NCBI GenBank assembly: GCA_049509675.1 | Contig: JBEKZQ010000380.1 | Span: forward strand, 1-6,210 | Length of the DNA stretch: 6,210 nucleotides | Direction of reading: 5' to 3' | Origin: JBEKZQ01 sp049509675 | Lineage (GTDB): Bacteria > Planctomycetota > Planctomycetia > Pirellulales > Thermoguttaceae | Part shown: piece after piece, positions 1-5,577 of the stretch | Layout: each line of letters begins with the position of its first letter | How positions within the stretch are numbered: position 1 is the first letter of the stretch | Position numbers and translations under genes: made by a program | Notes under the pieces: model-generated | Databases searched by the model: none | What the model saw: the letters and a program-made list of their open reading frames with translations, nothing else | What the model was told of the DNA's origin: nothing

Positions 1-204
1 GAGGCTCGCCCTGACTTGCGCGCGCTTGACCGGGGCGACGCGGTAACGGTTCGCGGCCGACTCGCCGGCTGCGACATCGGCTGGGCCCGCGGCACCCATG
101 CCGTGCCTCGCGCCGACTTCGGCAACATGAGCTTGAAGCTGGTCGATTGCGTGATCGAGGTGAAGCATGCCTCCGCAAACGATCTGCCCCCGCTGTTCCC
201 GTAG
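1..204 (+). CDS. C-terminal fragment of an OB-fold (tRNA_anti-like) protein, 5' end outside window
   Basis: An open frame runs from the first base to a TAG stop at 202-204, so this is the last 67 residues of a gene that starts upstream of the window. The core 'LDRGDAVTVRGRLAG' followed about 25 residues later by 'LKLVDCVIE' matches the closing strands of the tRNA_anti-like OB-fold family. There, a Gly-Asp-x-Val-x-Val-x-Gly strand is followed by a 'l.l.dC.i' strand. Proteins of this family are usually small, often secreted or membrane-anchored, and have no assigned reaction; binding of a ligand by the OB fold is the general expectation. A Pro-rich tail 'LPPLFP' ends the protein. It converges on the GH2 gene with only the heptamer array between them. 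The family call is moderately sure, the coding call is good. No start or signal peptide can be judged. Confidence 0.55.
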   Translation, partial: EARPDLRALDRGDAVTVRGRLAGCDIGWARGTHAVPRADFGNMSLKLVDCVIEVKHASANDLPPLFP

Positions 205-209
205 CCGGG

Positions 210-277
210 AATCTGAAATCTCAAATCTCAAATCTGAAATCTCAGATCTCAGATCTGAAATCTCAAGTCTGCGATCT
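210..277. repeat. Tandem heptamer array, consensus AATCTSA (about 9.7 units)
   Basis: Nine consecutive 7-base units can be read from 210 to 272, followed by a partial GATCT to 277. The units are AATCTGA, AATCTCA, AATCTCA, AATCTGA, AATCTCA, GATCTCA, GATCTGA, AATCTCA and AGTCTGC. The first eight are nearly perfect, with S (C or G) at position 6 and A or G at position 1, and decay is confined to the right end. The array is much richer in AT than the genes around it. It fills the whole gap between two convergent genes and overlaps the TAG stop (276-278, minus strand) of the GH2 gene by two bases. A perfect 10-base palindrome TCAGATCTGA lies at 249-258. I recall similar heptamer runs between genes in planctomycete genomes, but no function is known to me. 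Confidence 0.85.
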
Positions 278-3200
278 ATTTCTCCTTGACGCGATTCTGC
301 GGCGGCGCCAGCCGGCCCTGGGCGGAAAGGTCGTGTGCCCCGGCGGGCAAGAGCCGCAGAACGTAGGAAAATTCGGCCGGCTCCGACCAGACGATGTAGG
401 GATCCAACGGTCGCGGTCCGCAACCGGCCGAGCCGGCCCCCAGCGTGCGGTCCGCCACGCACAACACCGTGGCCTTGCTCTCGGGCAAATCCACCGTGTA
501 CTCGACCGGTTCCAGTTCTTCGTCCGTATACGGCAAGGCCGAAACCTGGAGCAAGCGTGTATCGGCGCGGGCCATCAGCCCCGGTAGATCCCGGCCGGTC
601 AGGGCGGCCCAACGCACGTCCTCGTGGTTGCCGCATTCCATCGGCTTGGCATAAGGGGTCTGCTGCTCGCGCACGCTGCTCGCGTACAGGCCGACGTCGA
701 AACCTCGTTTGCGGTCCGCGTAGTTCTCCATCGGTCCCCGGCCCAGGTAGGCAAACTGGTCCAGCCGCTTGTCCAAGAGCAGCCGCACGCCCAGCCGGGC
801 CAGCGGAATGCGCGGGCCGTGCGGCGCGACCGTGTTGTCTACGGCGATCGAGCCGTCGCCGTAGATCGTGTAGCGGGCCGAATGAAGCACGCTGAATCCG
901 TTGCGGCCGTCGGCTTGCACGGCAACGTCGACGCACACCGTACTTGGCCCAGTCTGCCGGGCAGCGCATCGGACCGTGTGCCGCTTCAGCGCGCGCAGGC
1001 CGCATTTCTCCCAATCGCCGTAGGCCCACATGTCGTCGTTGCGGTGAGGGGCGCGCCATAGGTGCAGCTTCGGCCCGCCGCCGTCGGCCAGCAGGTTCAC
1101 GCCGTCACGGACCAATCGCGCGATGGTCCCCTCGGCCTTGTCAAACGTAATGGCGAAACCGTCGCCCTCGACGGTGACCCGCTTCTGACGCGGGGGACTG
1201 GCTCCGTCGCCTCCGTTGGCCAGCGGTTCCGAAACAGTTTGCGGCGACGGTGCCTGTCCCCCTTGCTCCTGCCGCAGCTTTAGCGGTTTCATGCCGTTGG
1301 CATCGGCCTGCGCCGGCGGGGTCGCGATGGGCAGCTTGAACTGGGCCGCCGCGATCTCAAAACCGGCCTTGGCCCATTTCTCGTCGTGGCGGAGTTGGAA
1401 AGCGATGCGCAGGAAATACTCGGCGCCGGCCTTGGCGGACTGCCCCAGCTTCCGCTCGACGAGATCGCCAACCGTAATCCGGCCCGTTTCGCCGGCCGCC
1501 AGCGACAGCACCGGCAACTCGCCCGCCGCCAGAGGACTTCCATCCTCGGTGAGGGTCCATACCGGTTGGAAGCGATCCAGGTTGAGGAACTGATACTTGT
1601 TGTGGATCGCGAACGTGCCCTTCGCCAGGTCGATGGGCTCGATGCCGATCCACTGGTACGCACGCTTCAGCTCGGGATAGTGCGGTTTGGGCGAGCGGTC
1701 GGAGAAGACCACGCCCTTATGGATGAAATAGTGGTCGTTGGGCACTTCGCCGAAGCCGCCGCCGTAGGCCAGGAAAACGTGCTTCGGGTCGCGGCGATTC
1801 CACACGCCCTGGTCTTCCCACTCCCAGATGGCCCCGCCCATCAGGTTCGGGTACTTGTCGAAGATGTCGTTGTACTCGCCCACTGCGCCCATCGAGTTGA
1901 ACATGGCGTGGGCGTATTCGCACATATAGAAGGGCTTGGTCAGGTTCGGATCGACGGCGATCCGCGCCACGTCGTTGGGGTGCGTGTACATGGCGCTGTC
2001 GATGTCGGCCGGATTGCCCCGGCCGATGCCGAAACCCTCATAGTGGACGGGCCGCGAGGTGTCGATGCCCTTGATGGCGCGGAGCGCAGCAAGAAAATTC
2101 GGCCCGGGACCGGCCTCGTTTCCCATGGACCAGATGACCACCGAGGCGTGGTTCTTGAACGATTCCACGTTGGCCACGTTGCGGGCCACGTGGGCCGCCT
2201 CCCAGGCCTTAGGATGGGAAAGCGACTCGCGGCCGAAACCGTAGCCGTGCGACTCCAGGTTCGCCTCCGCCGTCAGATAGATTCCGTACTCGTCGCACAG
2301 CTCGTACCAGCGCGGGTCGTCCGAGTAGTGGCAGGTGCGCACGTGGTTGCAGTTGCACTGCTTGAGCACCTCCAGATCCCGGATCATCTTCTCTTCGGGC
2401 ACGTAGTGGCCGGTGTCGGGCCAATTCTCGTGGCGGTTGGCCCCTTTGAGTTTCACCGGCACGCCGTTGATGGTAAAGACCCGGCCCTTGATCTCGATCG
2501 TGCGGAAGCCGGTCCGGGCGGAAAGGATTTCGCTGGGGCCGACGTCGCTTTCCGACCCGCCAAGGATCAGGACCGTCGTGTACAGCTTGGGCGTTTCGGC
2601 GGTCCATTTGTCGGGGCGTAGCCCAGTGAGCTGCACGGCAACGCTCTTCTCCTCGCCCGCCGCAAGCGCCGGGACGGGGACGGTCGCGCTCATCGTGGGC
2701 AGGCCCGGTCGATCGCAGAAGAACAACGTTAGGTCCCTGGCCGGGGCCGGCTTTTGGCCGTAATTGCGGATTTTGGCCGTAACGCGGAGCGTGGCGTTGC
2801 TGTAGGCCCAATCGAAATCGGTCTGGACGAAGAAATCGCGGATATGCACCTCCGGCGCGCTCCACAGCGTCACGTTGCGGAAGATGCCGCTCAAGCGCCA
2901 CATGTCTTGATCTTCGAGGTAACTGCCGGCCGAGTAGCGATAGACCTCGGCAGCCACGAGGTTCGTGCCCGGGCGGACGTATGGGGTGATGTCGAACTCC
3001 GCGGCATTGCGGCTGTTGACGCTGTAGCCCACCTTCTGTCCGTTGATCCACAGGAAGAAGGCCGAATCGACGCCGTCGAAGGTGATGAAGATCCGCCGGC
3101 CCTCCTTCCCACGGGCGGACAGCCAGGCGGCGGGCAGATCGAACTCGCGGCGGTAGCTGCCCACCGGATCGCGCTCCTTGGCGGCGGTCCAATCGGCGGG

Positions 3201-3608
3201 CGGATCGCTCAGCACGCGCGGCCAGTCCTTCTGGAACGTGTAGCCGAAGTTCCGATAATAGGGCGTGCCGTAGCCCAGCAGTTGCCAGCAGGAAGGCACG
3301 GGGATCTCTTTCCAGGCGCCGGCGTCGAACTCGGGCTTGTAGAAATCCAGCGGCCGCTGGTCCGGATGCGACACCCAGTGGAACTTCCACAGGCCGTTCA
3401 GGCTGCGGCAGAACGACGAGGCATTCCGCCGCGCGGCCAGGGCCTCGGCGAGATCGCCGTAGGGCATCAGGGTTGCGTGCGGCGGTTCCTTGTGAACGCC
3501 CAGGCATTGCGGGTCCTCGACTTCCGGCGGCACGCCTGCGGAGGCCGGCAAACCGGCGCCGAAAAAGACCAGGGCCATGATCGCTGACAGTCGGTGCGTA
3601 AGGCTCAT
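276..3608 (-). CDS. lacZ: Secreted LacZ-type GH2 beta-galactosidase
   Basis: Predicted to hydrolyse terminal beta-D-galactosides outside the cytoplasm. Numbering is from ATG 3606-3608 (about 1110 residues). Residues 1-24 form a classic signal peptide: basic start, hydrophobic core with 'ALVFFGAG', cleavage after 'ASA'. Then come the GH2 sugar-binding domain (about 30-255, with 'GSYLEDQDMWRLSGIFR'), the GH2 immunoglobulin-like domain (about 252-368), the TIM barrel (about 370-655), the fourth beta-sandwich domain (about 657-760), a linker, and the Bgal_small_N domain (about 811-1085, with 'GRGPMENYADR'). The acid/base is Glu498 in 'IWSMGNEAGPG' and the nucleophile Glu564 in 'MCEYAHAM'. These match E. 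coli LacZ Glu461 and Glu537, as does 'GANRHENWP' for the metal and sugar pocket. The frame stays open upstream to a GTG at 3653. I chose 3608 because it gives the signal peptide and has a Shine-Dalgarno site. The linker holds a palindromic insert (1192-1262). The family is certain; the natural substrate and the lacZ symbol are by similarity only. Confidence 0.95.
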   Translation of the reverse strand: MSLTHRLSAIMALVFFGAGLPASAGVPPEVEDPQCLGVHKEPPHATLMPYGDLAEALAARRNASSFCRSLNGLWKFHWVSHPDQRPLDFYKPEFDAGAWKEIPVPSCWQLLGYGTPYYRNFGYTFQKDWPRVLSDPPADWTAAKERDPVGSYRREFDLPAAWLSARGKEGRRIFITFDGVDSAFFLWINGQKVGYSVNSRNAAEFDITPYVRPGTNLVAAEVYRYSAGSYLEDQDMWRLSGIFRNVTLWSAPEVHIRDFFVQTDFDWAYSNATLRVTAKIRNYGQKPAPARDLTLFFCDRPGLPTMSATVPVPALAAGEEKSVAVQLTGLRPDKWTAETPKLYTTVLILGGSESDVGPSEILSARTGFRTIEIKGRVFTINGVPVKLKGANRHENWPDTGHYVPEEKMIRDLEVLKQCNCNHVRTCHYSDDPRWYELCDEYGIYLTAEANLESHGYGFGRESLSHPKAWEAAHVARNVANVESFKNHASVVIWSMGNEAGPGPNFLAALRAIKGIDTSRPVHYEGFGIGRGNPADIDSAMYTHPNDVARIAVDPNLTKPFYMCEYAHAMFNSMGAVGEYNDIFDKYPNLMGGAIWEWEDQGVWNRRDPKHVFLAYGGGFGEVPNDHYFIHKGVVFSDRSPKPHYPELKRAYQWIGIEPIDLAKGTFAIHNKYQFLNLDRFQPVWTLTEDGSPLAAGELPVLSLAAGETGRITVGDLVERKLGQSAKAGAEYFLRIAFQLRHDEKWAKAGFEIAAAQFKLPIATPPAQADANGMKPLKLRQEQGGQAPSPQTVSEPLANGGDGASPPRQKRVTVEGDGFAITFDKAEGTIARLVRDGVNLLADGGGPKLHLWRAPHRNDDMWAYGDWEKCGLRALKRHTVRCAARQTGPSTVCVDVAVQADGRNGFSVLHSARYTIYGDGSIAVDNTVAPHGPRIPLARLGVRLLLDKRLDQFAYLGRGPMENYADRKRGFDVGLYASSVREQQTPYAKPMECGNHEDVRWAALTGRDLPGLMARADTRLLQVSALPYTDEELEPVEYTVDLPESKATVLCVADRTLGAGSAGCGPRPLDPYIVWSEPAEFSYVLRLLPAGAHDLSAQGRLAPPQNRVKEK
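1192..1262. repeat. 71-base palindromic element inserted in frame within the GH2 gene
   Basis: The left arm 1192-1211 begins GGGGGACTGGCTCC, and the right arm 1243-1262, read on the other strand, begins GGGGGACAGGCACC. Both continue GTCGCC, so the arms pair at 18 of 20 positions around a 31-base centre. The centre holds a second small imperfect palindrome at 1213-1226 around TGGCCA. On the GH2 coding strand it gives residues 783-806, a Gly/Pro/Ser/Ala-rich stretch ('GGQAPSPQ' to 'GASPP') between the fourth domain and Bgal_small_N, where LacZ proteins normally have only a short connection. I see no clear target-site duplication. From memory, arms ending in 'GGTGCCTGTCCCC' and 'GGGGACTGGCTCC' recur widely in planctomycete genomes, which would make this a dispersed element like a REP or MITE. 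That recollection is unverified; the inverted repeat itself is seen directly. Confidence 0.75.
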
Positions 3609-3617
3609 CGCAAGGGG

Positions 3618-3622
3618 CTCCC
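3618..3622 (-). promoter_or_regulatory. Ribosome binding site of the GH2 gene
   Basis: On the minus strand GGGAG lies 9 bases before the ATG at 3606-3608. It supports this ATG, which also opens directly into the signal peptide, over the upstream in-frame GTG at 3653. Confidence 0.6.
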
Positions 3623-3661
3623 ATAAGGCGGTGTTTCGGCGTTTGTCGGGCACTTGCCCCC

Positions 3662-3690
3662 GTTGTAGCCCAGAACCACGCCGATTTCAA
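3662..3690 (-). promoter_or_regulatory. Candidate sigma-70-like promoter for the GH2 gene
   Basis: On the minus strand TTGAAA (3685-3690) is followed after exactly 17 bases by TACAAC (3662-3667). These match the TTGACA and TATAAT consensus at 5 and 4 of 6 positions. Transcription would start near 3655 and give a leader of roughly 47 bases to the chosen ATG. A start there leaves no room for a ribosome site before the GTG at 3653, which agrees with the ATG choice. A motif match only; planctomycete promoters are loosely defined. Confidence 0.35.
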
Positions 3691-3709
3691 CAGTGGCTAT
3701 GCTCGCCGG

Positions 3710-3738
3710 TTGCCGCCGGCTGCCGGAAAGGCGACAAT
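3710..3738 (+). promoter_or_regulatory. Candidate promoter for the GH20-like gene
   Basis: TTGCCG (3710-3715) and GACAAT (3733-3738) are 17 bases apart, each matching the sigma-70 consensus at 4 of 6 positions. The predicted start near 3745 gives a leader of about 30 bases to the ATG at 3776. The segment also holds three copies of GCCGG, two forming a short inverted repeat (3705-3709 with 3716-3720). That could be an operator or just GC-rich noise. Weak evidence. Confidence 0.25.
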
Positions 3739-3762
3739 GGCGGTTTTCCAGGAGACTTCCCC

Positions 3763-3767
3763 AGGAG
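3763..3767 (+). promoter_or_regulatory. Ribosome binding site of the GH20-like gene (second of two tandem AGGAG copies)
   Basis: AGGAG at 3763-3767 lies 8 bases before the ATG at 3776, ideal spacing. The same nine bases CCAGGAGAC occur at 3748-3756 and 3761-3769, so an identical AGGAG sits 13 bases upstream but too far away to serve this ATG. The site fixes the start at 3776 rather than at the in-frame ATG at 3737. Confidence 0.7.
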
Positions 3768-3775
3768 ACGCTGCC

Positions 3776-5515
3776 ATGAAGAGTTGCGGGATTGCACTGG
3801 TCGGATTGTGCCTCTGTGTTTCGCTGGCGGCGGCCGAGGATGCGACCTCGGCGGCGGCGGGCCTGCCGGGGCTCCAGCTCAAATACCGCTGGGTTTTCAC
3901 CATGACCAATCTGGCCCGGGAAGAGGCGCTCGAAAACACCATCAAGCTGATGCACCGAGCGAAGCAGGCCGGCTACAACGGCATGCTCGTGGCCGACAGC
4001 AAGTTCGCCAAGTTCCAACTCCAGGACAAGAGTTACGCCCGCAACGTGCGCCGGCTTCGCGCCGCCTTTACGGCAGCGGGCATGCAGTTGATCGTCGACA
4101 CCTGCCCCATGGGCTATGCGGCCGAATTTCTGGCGGCCGACCCGAACCTGGCGGAAGGCATGCCGGTGCGTAATGCCACGTTCGTCGTCGAGGACGGCAA
4201 ATTGGCGCCGCGCGAGGAGGGCCTGCGGCTGGCGGGCGGCACACTGGATCGCTGGAAAGGCGATAGTCCCGTCGGCTGGACGGTGGACCGCCCCGGCAGC
4301 GTATCGTTTCGGGACGATCACGTCACCTATAACGGCCTGCCCAGCCTCCGGCAGGACCACGGGGCCGCCGGCGCACCGCGGCCGATCCGCTTGATACAAA
4401 AAGTCCGAGTTCAGCCGTGGCATTACTACCATGTGTCGGCCATGGTGAAGACCGAGGATTGCAGCTCGAAGGATTTCCGCATCTTCGCCGTCTCGGGAGA
4501 ACCAGCGGCAGGCCGCCCGTTGAATTGGCAACCGCCGGAGATCCGCAAGACGATGGATTGGACGCGTTTCCACGCGACCTTTGCCAGCGTGGACAGCAGC
4601 GAAGTCGGCCTGTACCTTGGCTCTTACGCGGTCCACGGCGGCAAGATCTGGTGGAGCGACGTGCGCATCGAGCCGGGCGGACTGGTCAACGTGATCCGCC
4701 GCCCGAGCCTGCCGCTGACGATCACCAGCGCCGACGGCAAAACTACTTACGTCGAAGGCCGCGACTTCGGCGCGGTCAAGGACCCGAAACTCGGCCATGA
4801 CCCCAATCCCGGATATTTCAGCTATTGGCACGACGCGCCGAGGGTGCCCCTTGTTCCAGGCGGCCGGCTGCGGGAGGGCCAGACGGTGTTGGCCAGCTAT
4901 CATTTCGCCACGCTGGCCGGCAAGAGCCATCAGATCAACTGCTGTTTCAGCGAGCCGGCAATCTACGAGGCCGTCGCCCGACAGGTGCGTTGGGTGAATG
5001 AAGTAGTTCAGCCCGACGCCATCCTGATGGCGCACGATGAGATCCGCCATTGCGGCTGGGACGACTCCTGCGCGCGGCGGAACCTGACCTGCGGCCAGAT
5101 CCTGGCCGACAACGTCAAGCGCTGCGCGGAGATCGTGCATCGGGCCGCGCCCGAGCGGCCGGTGCTGACCTGGAGCGACATGTTCGACCCCTTCCACAAT
5201 GCCAAACGCGAGGGCTCGTTCTACCTGGCCAGGGGCGACGGGCCCTGGTATGGTTCCTGGGAGGGCCTGCCCAGGTGCGTCATCGTGGCAAACTGGCACA
5301 ACAACGATGCCGACAGTCTGAAGTTCTTCGCCGATCGGGGAAACCCGCAAGTGTTGGCCGGCTACTACGATCAGGATCCCCAGCGGATCGTCCAGTGGCT
5401 GAAGATGGCGGCCCGGGTCAAGGGCGTGTGCGGCGTCATGTATACCACGTGGGTGGGCGACTACTCGCAACTGGAGAAGTTTCTGGCCTACGCCCGGCAG
5501 GTCAAGCCGGACTGA
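3776..5515 (+). CDS. Secreted GH20-like TIM-barrel protein with an inserted beta-sandwich module, function unknown
   Basis: A 579-residue protein with a signal peptide at 1-20 ('ALVGLCLCVSLAAA', cut before Glu21). Barrel-like strands start at about 34-46 ('LKYRWVFTMTNL'), 66-75 ('GYNGMLVADS') and 102-115. Residues about 130-305 then read as a beta-sandwich resembling carbohydrate-binding modules, ending 'GKIWWSDVRIEPGG'. Residues 310-380 form a short beta-rich stretch, and the barrel resumes at about 392. 'ILMAHDEIRHCGWDDSC' carries the Asp421-Glu422 pair at the place where GH20 enzymes have their catalytic Asp-Glu. 'TWSDMFDPFHN', 'VIVANWHN' and 'GVMYTTWVGD' supply Trp residues typical of such a pocket at the ends of later strands. 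GH20 enzymes cleave terminal N-acetylhexosamines. Because this protein lacks the strict GH20 motif, the substrate is open. I recall related proteins with 'HDEIR...WD.SC' as conserved hypotheticals in Planctomycetes and similar phyla. It is divergent from the GH2 gene and shares its 167-base control region. Confidence 0.85.
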   Translation: MKSCGIALVGLCLCVSLAAAEDATSAAAGLPGLQLKYRWVFTMTNLAREEALENTIKLMHRAKQAGYNGMLVADSKFAKFQLQDKSYARNVRRLRAAFTAAGMQLIVDTCPMGYAAEFLAADPNLAEGMPVRNATFVVEDGKLAPREEGLRLAGGTLDRWKGDSPVGWTVDRPGSVSFRDDHVTYNGLPSLRQDHGAAGAPRPIRLIQKVRVQPWHYYHVSAMVKTEDCSSKDFRIFAVSGEPAAGRPLNWQPPEIRKTMDWTRFHATFASVDSSEVGLYLGSYAVHGGKIWWSDVRIEPGGLVNVIRRPSLPLTITSADGKTTYVEGRDFGAVKDPKLGHDPNPGYFSYWHDAPRVPLVPGGRLREGQTVLASYHFATLAGKSHQINCCFSEPAIYEAVARQVRWVNEVVQPDAILMAHDEIRHCGWDDSCARRNLTCGQILADNVKRCAEIVHRAAPERPVLTWSDMFDPFHNAKREGSFYLARGDGPWYGSWEGLPRCVIVANWHNNDADSLKFFADRGNPQVLAGYYDQDPQRIVQWLKMAARVKGVCGVMYTTWVGDYSQLEKFLAYARQVKPD

Positions 5516-5540
5516 TCCCTAAACAAGCGCGCCCGGTTAG

Positions 5541-5577
5541 TACTGCCGCGCAGGGTCGGCAGCCGTGCGAAGCAGTA
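5541..5577. terminator. Nested inverted repeats in the convergent gap, possible bidirectional terminator
   Basis: Between the two facing stop codons TACTGC (5541-5546) pairs with GCAGTA (5572-5577). Inside, CTGCCG (5543-5548) can instead pair with CGGCAG (5557-5562) around an 8-base loop. The two pairings compete. There is no clear T-run on either side, so an intrinsic terminator is unproven. The position is right for one that serves both genes. Confidence 0.3.

Noticed and set aside
147..587. 146-residue plus-strand frame running through the heptamer array
   Set aside because: The repeating 'SNLKSQI' part is only the translated heptamer array, and the rest is antisense to the GH2 C-terminus. 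No ribosome site was found.
1159..1176. Small hairpin ACCGTC/GACGGT close to the palindromic element
   Set aside because: Only six bases pair, it sits in coding sequence of high GC and there is no continuity with the arms at 1192-1262. Chance is enough to explain it.
1386..2621. 411-residue open frame on the plus strand inside the GH2 gene
   Set aside because: It lies opposite the GH2 catalytic domains, which are plainly coding. Its composition is that of an antisense shadow and no family is recognisable.
3609..3653. Upstream GTG start at 3653 for the GH2 protein
   Set aside because: It would put 15 mostly polar residues before the signal peptide and would lie at the predicted transcription start without a well-placed ribosome site. 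The ATG at 3608 fits better.
2209..3690. 493-residue minus-strand frame overlapping the N-terminal half of the GH2 gene
   Set aside because: An out-of-frame shadow of the same strand, Arg/Gly/Pro-rich with no domain. I also considered a frameshifted second gene, but the GH2 frame is unbroken.
3737..3775. Upstream in-frame ATG at 3737 for the GH20-like protein
   Set aside because: It would bury the signal peptide behind 13 residues and overlaps the candidate -10 box. The ATG at 3776 has AGGAG at 8 bases.
3787..3811. Lipoprotein signal in the GH20-like protein (Cys residues in 'LVGLCLC')
   Set aside because: The residues before each Cys do not fit the lipobox Leu-Ala/Ser-Gly/Ala-Cys, and a standard cleavage site 'AAA' before Glu21 follows.
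3605..5470. Long 621-residue open frame on the minus strand opposite the GH20-like gene
   Set aside because: It is the mirror of a real gene in GC-rich DNA. Its translation is rich in Arg, Gly, His and Val with no recognisable domain, whereas the plus-strand frame has a ribosome site, a signal peptide and enzyme motifs.
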